A DNA stretch of 64,000 bases from Flavobacterium aquatile LMG 4008 = ATCC 11947 (GCF_000757385.1 NZ_JRHH01000003.1:558001-622000); one strand, 5' to 3'; counted from the first letter of the stretch, positions 44,200-53,596 are shown. Notes: generated by a model from the letters alone, not told the origin. Numbers and translations are program-made.

Positions 44200-45036
44200 T
44201 TATTTTGTTGGTTTTTTCATTAAAGCTGCATTGTCTACAAATCGTTTTAATTCAATTTTTTGGTCGCCATAAACTTCAACTTCTGATTTTCCTGAAGCTT
44301 CTAAAATTAAATTTTCAGTAACATTCAAACTTGCGTTTGTATAGGATTCTGTCAGTGCTTCTGTATTTCGTGAAGTTAGTTTTTTTCCAATAAATTTGGC
44401 ATTGTTATCCAAACGTAGTTTTAAATGTTCTACTTCGCCTTCAATTTCGCTTTCCGATTTTTGATACATATCAAAGGTTAAATCGTTTGATGTTACTAGA
44501 GCTTTCAATTTTGCACTTTTACTTAATGTTACTATAGTTTTTTCGGCTTTAGAATTTAATTCAGCTCGCGATTTATCATCCATTATTAAAGTAAATTCGG
44601 TAGATTTTGAATTAACAAACAGTTTTGATGAATCGTAGGTTTTAAATGTTATTGCGTCTAATTCTATTTCAGATAATGCGGTAACAGTTGCTTCGTTTCT
44701 TGTAGTAACCGCAGTAAAATCATCTTTATAGGTAATTCTAATGCTCAATTTCTTGAATCCGAATGCATTTTTTAAAGTCGATATACGTAAAGTGGAGCCG
44801 TTTAAAACAATGTCGATTGCTTCGTGCAGATTATCATCGGCTTCAATTTCTAATCCACATTCAGTGCCTTTAGTTAGAATAACTTCAACGTTATCAAGAA
44901 CTTCAAGTGAAGTGAAATCCTCAATTTTTTTTATTTCTGTGGTTACTATTTTAGATCCTTTTACTTTTTCTTTCTTTTGGGCAAAAGCAAGCGATGTTAT
45001 AAAAAGCAGTGTAAATAGGAATATCGATTTTTTCAT
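44200..45036 (-). CDS. GIN domain (DUF2807) secreted protein
   Basis: 278 residues with signal peptide ending SLAFAQ. Mature region shows the GIN pattern: FTSLEVLDNVEVILTKG, LEIEADDNLHEAIDI, LRISTLKNAFGFKKLSIRITY, then repeated short strands (FKTYDSSKLFVNSKS, FDMYQKSESEIEG) that should stack as a beta-helix. Members are surface or periplasmic proteins of unknown role, once described as possible adhesin heads. A second GIN protein is encoded at 48393. Confidence 0.85.
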   Translation of the reverse strand: MKKSIFLFTLLFITSLAFAQKKEKVKGSKIVTTEIKKIEDFTSLEVLDNVEVILTKGTECGLEIEADDNLHEAIDIVLNGSTLRISTLKNAFGFKKLSIRITYKDDFTAVTTRNEATVTALSEIELDAITFKTYDSSKLFVNSKSTEFTLIMDDKSRAELNSKAEKTIVTLSKSAKLKALVTSNDLTFDMYQKSESEIEGEVEHLKLRLDNNAKFIGKKLTSRNTEALTESYTNASLNVTENLILEASGKSEVEVYGDQKIELKRFVDNAALMKKPTK

Positions 45037-45099
45037 TTTAAATATTTATTAAGGTCAAAAATATAAAAATCAAAGTTAAAAGAATTATAAAATAATTTA

Positions 45100-45552
45100 T
45101 TATTTGATGCGAACACTCCATTCAAAATCCATTTCAGACACTTGATCACCTTTTTCATCAATTCCTATTGATTTTAACCATAGTGTTACTCCATCGCCAG
45201 TTCCAATAGTTTTTTGGACTGCTTCCTCTATTAGATGACCATCGTTACACGTAAATGTTATGCGACCTTTAGCTTTTTTTGTAAAGTTTGCTTTGTTATT
45301 TGCAACTAGCATTGAAATGTTCTTACCACTTTTCTTTATTTGATACATCACTAAAGCTCCAGTTGTAAGTTCGGCAGCCATTGCTTGTACCGCGAAGTAC
45401 ATAGAATTAAACGGGTTTTGATTAAACCATCGGTGTTTAACAGTTGCTACGCATTTCTTGTCAGATATTTCTTTAACTCGTACGCCGCACCAAAATGCAG
45501 AAGGTAACTTAAAGAACAAAAAAGTATTCAATTTAGCTGGTGAAAATTCCAT
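45100..45552 (-). CDS. DUF4442 hotdog-fold protein (thioesterase-like)
   Basis: 150 residues from ATG at 45552 (MEFSPAKLNTFLFFKLPSAF). Hotdog features: WCGVRVKEISDKKCVATVKHRWFNQNPFNSMYFAVQAMAAE (seen in pieces: VKHRWFNQNPFNSMYFA, then QAMAAELTTG) and a C-terminal beta strand set ending DFEWSVRIK. PaaI-like thioesterase fold; catalytic residues not assignable. Divergent from the DUF4870 gene. Confidence 0.8.
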   Translation of the reverse strand: MEFSPAKLNTFLFFKLPSAFWCGVRVKEISDKKCVATVKHRWFNQNPFNSMYFAVQAMAAELTTGALVMYQIKKSGKNISMLVANNKANFTKKAKGRITFTCNDGHLIEEAVQKTIGTGDGVTLWLKSIGIDEKGDQVSEMDFEWSVRIK

Positions 45553-45669
45553 GAAGTATTGATTTTGTTGTAAATATACATAAAATACTATGCATAACGA
45601 TAAAATACTGTTTGTTAAATAAATGTTAAATTTAAGTACTTTGTAATGCATAATACCTTTTTTTGATTG

Positions 45670-45677
45670 TATCTTTG
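45670..45677 (+). promoter_or_regulatory. -7 element for the DUF4870-PadR-PspC-GIN operon
   Basis: TATCTTTG matches TAnnTTTG, 74 bases before the ATG at 45751. A TTTG 26 bases upstream is slightly too far for -33. Confidence 0.45.
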
Positions 45678-45750
45678 TATAAGAAATTAATGGTCTATCT
45701 ATAGTATTGTTAGTTTTGAGTTTTAATCATCAATCAAAAAACAAATAAAA

Positions 45751-46206
45751 ATGACATCAGCTAACGAAAGAACAATTGCATCAGTGACACATTTGAGTTC
45801 CTTTGCTCAATACATTTTTCCATTAGGGAATTTTATTGCACCAATAATTATATGGAGTGCAAAGAAAAATGATTCTGAATTTGTAGATTTTAACGGAAAA
45901 CAAATTTTGAATTTTCAGTTGAGTATTTTTACTTACAGTTTAATCTTGGTTGCAATATCATTACCATTATTGATTTATGGGTTTGTAGATTTATTAGGAA
46001 CAAATATGTCTTTCAGTAATTTTGATATTGACTTTGATGGATTTCAAAATCAAAAAATTACAGCACTAATTGGAATTGCAATTGTATCATTTGTATTTCT
46101 AATTTTCCTAAAAATATTTGAATTCATATTAATTATAAACGCCGCAGTTAAAGCATCCAATGGTGAAAATTATAAATATCCACTCACAATACCTTTTTTT
46201 AAATAA
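45751..46206 (+). CDS. DUF4870 membrane protein
   Basis: 151 residues. The family pattern is THLSSFAQYIFPLGNFIAPIIIW followed by FVDFNGKQILNFQLSIF, then three more hydrophobic helices ending AAVKASNGENYKYPLTIPFF. Inner membrane protein of unknown function. Probably first gene of an operon with the PadR, PspC and GIN genes, a neighbourhood that recurs in Bacteroidota. Confidence 0.88.
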   Translation: MTSANERTIASVTHLSSFAQYIFPLGNFIAPIIIWSAKKNDSEFVDFNGKQILNFQLSIFTYSLILVAISLPLLIYGFVDLLGTNMSFSNFDIDFDGFQNQKITALIGIAIVSFVFLIFLKIFEFILIINAAVKASNGENYKYPLTIPFFK

Positions 46207-46300
46207 AAGTTTCTATCATCAAAATCAATCATCAGAATCTGAACTAAATTCAGATTAAATCAAAAAATGAACAGTTTAATTAAAAAATCAAAATCGAATT

Positions 46301-46630
46301 ATGAACATTGAAAACACAAAAGCCCAAATGCGAAAAGGTGTTTTAGAGTTCTGCATCTTATCGGTATTAAAAGAGAAAGAAGCATACACATCTGAAATAT
46401 TAGACACTTTAAAAAACGCAAAATTGCTTGTAGTAGAGGGAACAGTTTATCCGCTATTGACAAGATTAAAAAATGACGGTTTGCTCAACTATCGTTGGGA
46501 AGAATCAACTTCAGGTCCACCAAGAAAATATTATGAGTTGACCGAATTAGGAAAAACATTTTTAAACGAATTAAACGGAACTTGGACAGAACTTTCTGAC
46601 GCCGTGAACATCATAACCAATCAAAAATAA
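46301..46630 (+). CDS. PadR family transcriptional regulator
   Basis: 109 residues. Winged helix of PadR type: MRKGVLEFCILSVLKEKEAYTSEI, VVEGTVYPLLTRLKNDGLL, and SGPPRKYYELTELGKTFL, then a short dimerisation helix. It lies five bp upstream of the PspC gene. PadR-PspC-GIN order is common in Bacteroidota, where PadR is presumed to repress its own operon. Effector unknown. Confidence 0.93.
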   Translation: MNIENTKAQMRKGVLEFCILSVLKEKEAYTSEILDTLKNAKLLVVEGTVYPLLTRLKNDGLLNYRWEESTSGPPRKYYELTELGKTFLNELNGTWTELSDAVNIITNQK

Positions 46631-46635
46631 CAATC

Positions 46636-48390
46636 ATGAACAAAACAGTAAATATTAATATAGGTGGTTTATTTTTTCATATAGATGAAGATGCATACCA
46701 AAAGTTATCAAGATATTTTGATGCTATAAAACGTTCACTTTCAAATTCATCGGGTAAAGATGAAATCATGAAAGACATTGAAATGCGTGTTGCCGAACTT
46801 TTTACAGAAAGACAAAAAAGCGACAAACATGTTATCAATAATGTTGATGTTGATCAAGTGGTCACTGTAATGGGACAACCAGAAGATTATCGAATCGACG
46901 ATGATGCTGAAACTCCTAAAAACGAACCGTTTTATGTTCCAAGAAAAAACAAAAAACTATATCGTGACAAAGATAGAGGTTTAATTGCAGGTGTATGCAC
47001 AGGTTTAGGTCATTACACAGGAATTGATTCTGTTTGGATTAAAGTAATTTTTATATTATTTGCTTGTATAACTGTTGGTTGGGGTTTATTGGCTTATTTA
47101 ATTCTTTGGATAGCTACTCCAAAGGCCATTACAACTTCTGAAAAATTAGAAATGACAGGCGAACCAGTTACGATTTCTAACATTGAAAAAAAAGTTAGAG
47201 AAGAATTTGAAAACGTTTCTGATAAAATAAAAAATGCAGACTATGATAAAATGGGAAACCAAATAAAGTCTGGAGCTGAAAGTGCTGGTACAAAGATTAG
47301 TTCTGCTTTTTCTTCTGTTTTTGGTGCTTTTGCAAAAGTTCTAGGCGCATTTATAGTGATTTTTTCATCCTTATCATTACTTGGGGTTTCTATTGCATCA
47401 ATTGTTGCGATGTTCTCTGCATCGATGCCAGAAAACAAGTTAGTTGAATTTATTCAAACGCCACTCGGACTTGAAACACCGCTTTGGGCTCAAGGGATTT
47501 TGTTCTTTTTAGCAATGGGAATTCCGTTATTTTTCCTTCTAATTTTAGGGTTGAAATTATTGGTAACTAATTTAAAATCAATTGGAAATATTGCAAAATA
47601 CAGTTTGTTAGCCATTTGGATAATTGCTGTTGGTATTTTAATCTCTTTAGGAATTAGCGAATTTAATCAATTGGCTTACTCAGGAAAAACAGTTCAAAAA
47701 GAAGTGGTGAATGTTCCAGCAACAGATACTTTAAGTGTGAAATTTGCTTACAATGATTTCTTCTCTAAAAATATTTACGACAGAGATGATATCAGAATTG
47801 TACAAGATTCTGCAGGAAACACAGTAATTTATTCTAATAATGTAACGTTGCATTTAAAAAGAACCGATAAAACTACACCATACATTCAAATTGAGAAAAA
47901 AGCGCAAGGAAAATCATTTGCAGAAGCGAATGAAAGAGCTCAAAAAATCAAATACAATTATAAAATCGTAGGGAACGAATTGATTTTAGATAACTATTTC
48001 TTAACCGATTCAAAAAACAAATTACGCGATCAAAGAGTAGAAGTTTACTTATATTTACCAAACGGAATTGTATACTATCCAAACGAAAATGTAGAACACT
48101 ATTTAAGCGGAAATAACGCCGATTTCGATTACTATTATGGTCCAGAAGGATATAAATATAAAGTAAATAATACTGAATTGAAATGTTTGAATTGTCCTGA
48201 AGATGAAAACGAAATCAATGCAGATGTAGTAATTAATAATGATGGTGTTAAAATTACAAATGACAACGATACTATCAAAACCGTTTCTGTAAAAGTAAAT
48301 GGTAAAGAAGTGATACAAACCACAAAAGGAAAAGAAGGTAGCGAAAGTTTAACGATAGGCAAAGACGGAATAATAATTAAATCCAATTAG
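46636..48390 (+). CDS. PspC domain-containing membrane protein
   Basis: 584 residues. N-terminal helical domain NINIGGLFFHIDEDAYQKL with MKDIEMRVAELF; PspC motif RDKDRGLIAGVCTGLGHYTG followed by the paired helices around residue 135-170; a linker; three further membrane helices (about 230-345); then a C-terminal soluble beta-rich region of about 220 residues (NVTLHLKRTDKTTPY, RVEVYLYLPNGIVYYPNENVEHYL) that ends with a Val/Asn-rich stretch. Related to phage-shock-protein C; probable envelope-stress sensor. It lies between PadR and a GIN lipoprotein. Confidence 0.88.
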   Translation: MNKTVNINIGGLFFHIDEDAYQKLSRYFDAIKRSLSNSSGKDEIMKDIEMRVAELFTERQKSDKHVINNVDVDQVVTVMGQPEDYRIDDDAETPKNEPFYVPRKNKKLYRDKDRGLIAGVCTGLGHYTGIDSVWIKVIFILFACITVGWGLLAYLILWIATPKAITTSEKLEMTGEPVTISNIEKKVREEFENVSDKIKNADYDKMGNQIKSGAESAGTKISSAFSSVFGAFAKVLGAFIVIFSSLSLLGVSIASIVAMFSASMPENKLVEFIQTPLGLETPLWAQGILFFLAMGIPLFFLLILGLKLLVTNLKSIGNIAKYSLLAIWIIAVGILISLGISEFNQLAYSGKTVQKEVVNVPATDTLSVKFAYNDFFSKNIYDRDDIRIVQDSAGNTVIYSNNVTLHLKRTDKTTPYIQIEKKAQGKSFAEANERAQKIKYNYKIVGNELILDNYFLTDSKNKLRDQRVEVYLYLPNGIVYYPNENVEHYLSGNNADFDYYYGPEGYKYKVNNTELKCLNCPEDENEINADVVINNDGVKITNDNDTIKTVSVKVNGKEVIQTTKGKEGSESLTIGKDGIIIKSN

Positions 48391-48392
48391 TC

Positions 48393-49124
48393 ATGATAAA
48401 GTTTATAATTTTATGTACAAAAGTTATAATTGTAGCAGTTGTAGCTTTACTTTTTTCTTCATGCAAACAAGTATTTGAAGGAATAAAAGGAAACGGAAAT
48501 GTTCAAACTGAGCAACGAAAAATATCAGAACCATTTACTAAAATTTCTGTGAGTAGAGGTTTAGAAGTGATTGTGGAACAAGGCGATGTGGTAAAAGTAG
48601 AAGTTGAAGCTGATGAAAATTTGCTAAAACACATCACAACAAAAGTAGAAAACGGAACTTTAGTAATTTCATCTGACGAAAATATTTACAGCGCAGAGAA
48701 AGAAGTGGTAAGAGTGACAATGCCTACAATTGAAGGTTTAGAAACTACAAGTGGTTCCAATTTATCAAGTGCATCGGCATTAAAAGGATCAAAAATGTAC
48801 GTAAAATCAAGTAGTGGAAGCGAAATAGATGTTACTGCAGAATTCGATACCATTTCAAGCGAATCAACTAGTGGAAGTAATATTACTTTGTCTGGAAAGG
48901 CATTAAAATTCACATCAGCATCATCAAGCGGAAGCGAAATCGAAGCTGGTAATCTTCTAGCTAACGAAGTGGTTTCTCAATCAACAAGCGGAAGCTCAAC
49001 TAATGTTAATCCGCGAGTTTCATTGAATGCAAAAGCATCAAGCGGAAGTTCAATTGAATATACAAACACACCAAAGACGATTGTCAAAGAAGAAACTTCA
49101 GGCGGAAGCGTTTCCAGCCTTTAG
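48393..49124 (+). CDS. GIN domain lipoprotein (DUF2807) with Ser-Gly-Ser repeats
   Basis: 243 residues; lipobox VVALLFSSC, Cys near residue 25. The GIN domain begins at FTKISVSRGLEVIVEQGD. From about residue 115 a ladder repeats every 15-25 residues: TSGSNLSS, SSGSEIDV, TSGSNITL, SSGSEIEA, TSGSSTNV, SSGSSIEY and TSGGSVSS, consistent with stacked turns of a right-handed beta-helix. Two bases separate it from the PspC stop. Surface-exposed role is inferred. Terminator follows. Confidence 0.88.
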   Translation: MIKFIILCTKVIIVAVVALLFSSCKQVFEGIKGNGNVQTEQRKISEPFTKISVSRGLEVIVEQGDVVKVEVEADENLLKHITTKVENGTLVISSDENIYSAEKEVVRVTMPTIEGLETTSGSNLSSASALKGSKMYVKSSSGSEIDVTAEFDTISSESTSGSNITLSGKALKFTSASSSGSEIEAGNLLANEVVSQSTSGSSTNVNPRVSLNAKASSGSSIEYTNTPKTIVKEETSGGSVSSL

Positions 49125-49151
49125 AATTTATTTATAGTTTTAGTTGTACCG

Positions 49152-49184
49152 AAAATCCCAGCGAAAGTTGGGATTTTTTTTTTA
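49152..49184 (+). terminator. Terminator of the PadR-PspC-GIN operon
   Basis: AAAATCCCA / TGGGATTTT hairpin with a T-run. Confidence 0.85.
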
Positions 49185-49347
49185 TTGCGAGGCGCAAAGA
49201 AATATCAATTATAATTCTTGTAATGCGTGTAAAATCTCATAAGAATAGTCAATAAAATCAATGCTGAAATAATTCAACAAAAGTTAAACCAATACCAATT
49301 AACTTCATTTTTAGATTCATAAATCGTAATTTTGAATAAAAAAAGAA

Positions 49348-50253
49348 ATGAAAATTTTAATAACAGGCGCAACAGGTTTAATAGGAAACGAATTGACAAA
49401 TTTGCTTTTGCAAAACAATCATACCGTTCACTATCTTACAACTTCGCCTCAAAAGATTCAAAATAAAACCAACTATCACGGATTTTTTTGGAATCCACAA
49501 GAAGGAAAAATCGACGAAAATTGCCTTGATGGAGTAGACACAATCGTGCATCTTGCTGGCGCATCAATCTCGAAACGTTGGACCAATTCCTATAAACAAG
49601 AACTTATAGAAAGCCGTGTTTTATCGGCGAATTTATTGTTCAATTTACTAAAAAAGGCACCACATCAAGTACAACATTATATTTCGGCATCGGGAACCGC
49701 AATTTATCCCGACAGTTATTCCAAAACCTACGACGAATCATCACCAGAAAAAGACGATACTTTCCTAGGTCATGTAGTTCAAAAATGGGAGGAAAGCGCC
49801 GATCAATTTAATTTACTAAATCTAAAAGTTACCAAACTTAGAACAGGTGTGGTTTTTTCTGACAAAGGAGGCGCGCTTCTTGAAATGATCAAACCAATAA
49901 AAATGTTCGTCGGGTCAGGTTTTGGCTCAGGAAAACAAATGCAATCCTGGATTCATTTACACGATATTGCCAACTTATATTATTTTGTAATTCAAAACCA
50001 AACTGAAGGAATAATCAATGCCGTAGCACCAGTTTCAATTACCAACCAAGACCTTACAAAAGAAATTGCTAAACAACTTAAGCGTCCATTATTTCTACCC
50101 AATGTGCCTCAGTTTGTAATGAAATTGATGCTTGGCGAAATGCATATTTTACTATTCAACAACAAAAATATTCTTCCAAAAAGAGCATTAGCTGAAGGAT
50201 TTAAATTCCGTTACGAAACTGCTCAACAAGCACTTCAAGACTGCATAAAATAA
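49348..50253 (+). CDS. TIGR01777 family NAD(P)-dependent epimerase-like oxidoreductase
   Basis: 301 residues. N-terminal Rossmann motif ILITGATGLIGNELTNLLL; then TIVHLAGASISKRWT, the family-specific RVLSANLL, SASGTAIYPDS and the C-terminal GEMHILLFNNKNILPKR and ALQDCI. Family known as SDR39U1 / YfcH-like; substrate unknown. Preceded by 223 bp containing periodic AT-rich sequence and followed by a terminator. Confidence 0.9.
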   Translation: MKILITGATGLIGNELTNLLLQNNHTVHYLTTSPQKIQNKTNYHGFFWNPQEGKIDENCLDGVDTIVHLAGASISKRWTNSYKQELIESRVLSANLLFNLLKKAPHQVQHYISASGTAIYPDSYSKTYDESSPEKDDTFLGHVVQKWEESADQFNLLNLKVTKLRTGVVFSDKGGALLEMIKPIKMFVGSGFGSGKQMQSWIHLHDIANLYYFVIQNQTEGIINAVAPVSITNQDLTKEIAKQLKRPLFLPNVPQFVMKLMLGEMHILLFNNKNILPKRALAEGFKFRYETAQQALQDCIK

Positions 50254-50286
50254 AAAAAGTTCTAGTTTTTAGCTAGAACTTTTTTC
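50253..50286 (+). terminator. Terminator of the TIGR01777 gene
   Basis: AAGTTCTAG / CTAGAACTT hairpin followed by T-run. Confidence 0.88.
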
Positions 50287-50474
50287 AATTTGAATTAATA
50301 ATATCTTTTGCCTTTCAGCCAATCGTAAACCTTTTATATTCCAAAAATAGTGTTTTCGAAATCGTAATAGTCTTAAAATTATATTAAATTTTTATTAAAT
50401 TAATTTAAGTTTTAAAACATTCTCTTTTTTTCATGATAATTATTGAATTAAAATTATTTTTAAAAAATCAGGAG

Positions 50475-50590
50475 CATCACAGTAGGCATTTTAATAATCC
50501 ATTTTCCTGCTTTCCATTGCAATTCCCGATGAAAAATCGGGAGATTTCCATTGCAATCAGGGCTAAATTCAATCTTTAGGTTACTAAATC
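50475..50590 (+). repeat. ATCAGGGCTA dispersed repeat, copy 3
   Basis: Blocks CATTTTCCTGCTTTCCATTGC, a short hairpin with CCCGAT/ATCGGG, and GCAATCAGGGCTAA, same order as copies 2 and 4. The 494-bp gap 50254-50747 otherwise holds AT-rich sequence, a CTTTGTGACCTTCGTG-type direct repeat (50629-50672) and the grpE promoter. Confidence 0.65.
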
Positions 50591-50684
50591 CCGATTTTCA
50601 ATAGACGTCTCTAGTTATCATCAAATGTAAACTTTGTGACCTTCGTGCCTTCTTCGTGCCTTCGTGGTAAAACACACGTGACAA

Positions 50685-50717
50685 TTTGACATTTAATTAC
50701 ATTTGGCAGTACTTTTG
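50685..50717 (+). promoter_or_regulatory. grpE-dnaJ promoter
   Basis: TTTG at 50685-50688, a 21-base spacer and TACTTTTG at 50710-50717 match the Bacteroidota -33/-7 consensus. It is 30 bases before the first ATG at 50748. Confidence 0.7.
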
Positions 50718-50747
50718 CATTCAAAAATAGCAGATTAAAACAATCAA

Positions 50748-51350
50748 ATGAATATCAAAAATATATTTAAAAATAAAAGCACTATGAGTACTGAAAATAC
50801 TGATAAAGAAATTCTTGAGAATGAAAATGAAATCGCAAGTCAAGATGTTGAAAATCAAGAAAATAAAACTAATCCAGGCATAGAATCTGCAGACGAATTA
50901 ACTGTAGAACAAAAACTAGAAGAAGATTTAGCTAACGAAAAAGATAAATTTTTACGTCTTTTTGCCGAATTTGAAAACTACAAAAGACGTACCACAAAAG
51001 AAAGAATTGACTTATTTAAAACTGCCAATCAAGAAGTGCTTCAAGCCATGTTGCCAGTTTTAGACGATTTTGACAGAGCAATGGTTGAAATTTCTAAATC
51101 AGAAGACGAATTGCTTTTAAAAGGTGTAGAACTAATTCACGAAAAACTAAAATCAACCTTAGTTTCGAAAGGATTAGAAGAAGTAGAAGTGCGCACAGGC
51201 GATGCTTTCAATGCAGATTTTGCCGAAGCAATCACTCAAATTCCAGCTCCATCAGACAATTTAAAAGGAAAAATAGTTGATGTTCTAGAAAGAGGATACA
51301 AACTTGGTGACAAAATTATTCGTTTCCCAAAAGTTGTAATCGGTCAATAA
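50748..51350 (+). CDS. grpE: Nucleotide exchange factor GrpE
   Basis: 200 residues from ATG at 50748; an internal ATG at 50784 (MSTENTDKE) is possible. A long acidic coiled coil (about 45-100) is followed by FAEFENYKRRTTKERIDLF and the C-terminal beta domain ending GDKIIRFPKVVIGQ. It releases ADP from DnaK. dnaJ follows on the same strand 56 bp later; dnaK is not in the window. Confidence 0.94.
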   Translation: MNIKNIFKNKSTMSTENTDKEILENENEIASQDVENQENKTNPGIESADELTVEQKLEEDLANEKDKFLRLFAEFENYKRRTTKERIDLFKTANQEVLQAMLPVLDDFDRAMVEISKSEDELLLKGVELIHEKLKSTLVSKGLEEVEVRTGDAFNADFAEAITQIPAPSDNLKGKIVDVLERGYKLGDKIIRFPKVVIGQ

Positions 51351-51406
51351 TTATCTGTAGAAATGCGATTCATCGCGTTTAATCATAACATATTTATTTT
51401 TCAAAA

Positions 51407-52513
51407 ATGAAAAAAGATTATTACGAAATATTAGGCATCACAAAATCAGCTTCCGAAGCCGAAATTAAAAAAGCCTACAGAAAAAAAGCAATCGAATTTC
51501 ACCCAGATAAAAATCCAGGTGACGCGCAAGCCGAAGAAAACTTCAAGCAAGCAGCCGAAGCCTACGAAATTCTTAGCGATCCACAAAAGAAAGCTAAATA
51601 CGATCAATATGGTCACCAAGCTTTTGATGGCGCAGGTGGTTTTGGCGGTGGTGGTCACATGAATATGGATGATATTTTCAGCCAATTTGGTGATATTTTT
51701 GGCGGAGGTTTTGGTGGTTTCGGTGGTAATTCTGGTGGTCAACGCCGTGTAAAAGGTAGTAATCTTCGTATTAAAGTAAAACTTACTTTAGAAGAAGTTG
51801 CTAATGGTGTTGAGAAAAAAGTTAAAGTAAAACGCAAAGTTCAAGCTAGCGGTGTAAAATATAAAACTTGTTCGGCTTGTAATGGTCAAGGTCAAGTTTT
51901 AAGAGTTACCAATACAATTTTAGGTAGAATGCAAACGGCAACTACATGTCCAACATGTGGCGGTTCTGGTCAAACAATTGAAAGCAAACCAATCAATGCC
52001 GACGCACAAGGAATGGTGGTAGAAGACGAAACCGTTTCTATCAAAATTCCAGCTGGAGTAGTAGACGGAATGCAGCTTAAAGTTTCAGGAAAAGGTAATG
52101 ATGCACCAGGAAACGGAATTGCAGGTGATTTAATCGTTGCCATAGAAGAATTAGAACACGAATTTTTAAAACGTGAAGGTGAAAATCTTCACTACGATTT
52201 ATATGTAAGCTTTCCAGAAGCAGCTTTAGGTGTTTCTAAAGACATCGAAGCAGTAAACGGAAAAGTAAGAATCAAACTCGAAGAAGGAATTCAATCGGGT
52301 AAAATTTTACGACTAAAAGGTAAGGGAATTCCGAGCTTAAATAGCTACGGAAGCGGTGATTTATTGGTTCACGTAAACGTCTGGACACCAAAAACTTTAA
52401 CCAAAGAACAACGTCAATTCTTTGAAAAATCATTAACCGACGACAACTTTATTCCGCATCCAGAAAAGACCGATAAATCTTTTTTTGAAAAAGTTAAAGA
52501 TATGTTTTCGTAA
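51407..52513 (+). CDS. dnaJ: Chaperone DnaJ with reduced zinc region
   Basis: 368 residues. J domain (1-70) with HPD in EFHPDKNPGD; Gly/Phe-rich linker (75-110); zinc region near 145-185 with only two CxxCxGxG motifs, CSACNGQG and CPTCGGSG, where E. coli DnaJ has four; then the substrate-binding C-terminal domains (SIKIPAGVVDGMQLKVSGKG). The spacing matches motifs 2 and 3 of DnaJ, so zinc centre II would be kept and centre I lost. This shortened form is seen in other Flavobacteriia. Co-chaperone of DnaK, in operon with grpE. Confidence 0.94.
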   Translation: MKKDYYEILGITKSASEAEIKKAYRKKAIEFHPDKNPGDAQAEENFKQAAEAYEILSDPQKKAKYDQYGHQAFDGAGGFGGGGHMNMDDIFSQFGDIFGGGFGGFGGNSGGQRRVKGSNLRIKVKLTLEEVANGVEKKVKVKRKVQASGVKYKTCSACNGQGQVLRVTNTILGRMQTATTCPTCGGSGQTIESKPINADAQGMVVEDETVSIKIPAGVVDGMQLKVSGKGNDAPGNGIAGDLIVAIEELEHEFLKREGENLHYDLYVSFPEAALGVSKDIEAVNGKVRIKLEEGIQSGKILRLKGKGIPSLNSYGSGDLLVHVNVWTPKTLTKEQRQFFEKSLTDDNFIPHPEKTDKSFFEKVKDMFS

Positions 52514-52580
52514 TTATAAAATTATTTATACATTTGGATATTACTTGGAAACAAGTAATTTCTTTTTCATAGCAATTTTT

Positions 52581-52617
52581 CCCATCCTTGTGTCAAAATA
52601 AGGGTGGGTTTTTTTGT
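52581..52617 (+). terminator. grpE-dnaJ terminator
   Basis: CCCATCCTT / AAGGGTGGG hairpin with a run of seven T. Confidence 0.88.
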
Positions 52618-52675
52618 AACAAACACTTTCAAATCACTACTAATTCAGTACTTTTACACAAATTAATTTTCTTAA

Positions 52676-53596
52676 ATGAGCAATATCCTAGAAGTTAAAA
52701 ACGTCGTTAAACAATATGGTGATTACACTGCGCTAAACGAAGTTTCTCTTTCAGTTCCTAAAGGCAGCATTTACGGACTTCTAGGTCCAAATGGCGCAGG
52801 TAAAACGTCCTTAATTAGAATCATCAACCAAATCACAATGCCCGATAGCGGTCAAGTGATTCTTGATGGAGAACCTTTAAGACCAGAACATGTCGCCTTA
52901 ATTGGCTATATGCCAGAAGAACGTGGATTGTACAAAACTATGAAAGTTGGCGAACAATGTTTGTATTTGGCGCAACTAAAAGGATTGTCTAAGCAAGATG
53001 CCAAAACGCAACTCGATTATTGGTTTGATAGACTAGAAATTCAGGGTTGGTGGAATAAAAAGATGCAAGAACTTTCCAAAGGAATGGCCCAAAAAGTACA
53101 ATTTGTAGTAACTGTTTTACACAAACCAAAACTTTTAATTCTAGACGAACCTTTCTCAGGATTTGATCCAGTAAATGCCAATCTGATTAAAGATGAAATC
53201 ATCGAATTAAACAAACAAGGAACTTCGGTAATTTTTTCCACTCATCGTATGGAAAGCGTTGAAGAAATGTGTGATTACATTGCGTTAATTCATAAATCCA
53301 ATAAATTGATTGAAGGTAAATTAACTGATGTCAAAAAACAATTCAGAACTAATAGCTACGAAGTCGGAATTCTAAGCAACAATATCGAAGGTTTGATGTA
53401 CGATTTATCACAGAAATTCACACTATCTCAAACTGATTTCAAATCACTTAACGACGAATTAAAATTAGAAATCAACCTTGGAACTGCAACACCAAACGAA
53501 TTATTAAATACTTTACTTCAACGCGGACAAGTAACTCATTTTGTTGAGAAAATCCCAAGTGTAAACGATATTTTCATTAAAACTGTAACCGAATAA
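52676..53596 (+). CDS. ABC transporter ATP-binding protein (NatA-like)
   Basis: 306 residues. Walker A LLGPNGAGKTSL near residue 38, signature LSKGMAQKVQ near 138, Walker B LLILDEPFSGFDP near 155; a C-terminal DUF4162-type extension of about 90 residues follows. Partner permease overlaps by one base (TAATG). NatAB-type exporters of Bacteroidota are of unknown substrate; sodium efflux is the Bacillus precedent only. Confidence 0.92.
   Translation: MSNILEVKNVVKQYGDYTALNEVSLSVPKGSIYGLLGPNGAGKTSLIRIINQITMPDSGQVILDGEPLRPEHVALIGYMPEERGLYKTMKVGEQCLYLAQLKGLSKQDAKTQLDYWFDRLEIQGWWNKKMQELSKGMAQKVQFVVTVLHKPKLLILDEPFSGFDPVNANLIKDEIIELNKQGTSVIFSTHRMESVEEMCDYIALIHKSNKLIEGKLTDVKKQFRTNSYEVGILSNNIEGLMYDLSQKFTLSQTDFKSLNDELKLEINLGTATPNELLNTLLQRGQVTHFVEKIPSVNDIFIKTVTE

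Noticed and set aside
43999..44223. Plus-strand ORF reading VAGFEPAASCSQSRRDNRATLHP
   Set aside because: This is the well-known artefact of translating a tRNA gene antisense; the tRNA-Pro at 44045-44119 explains it.
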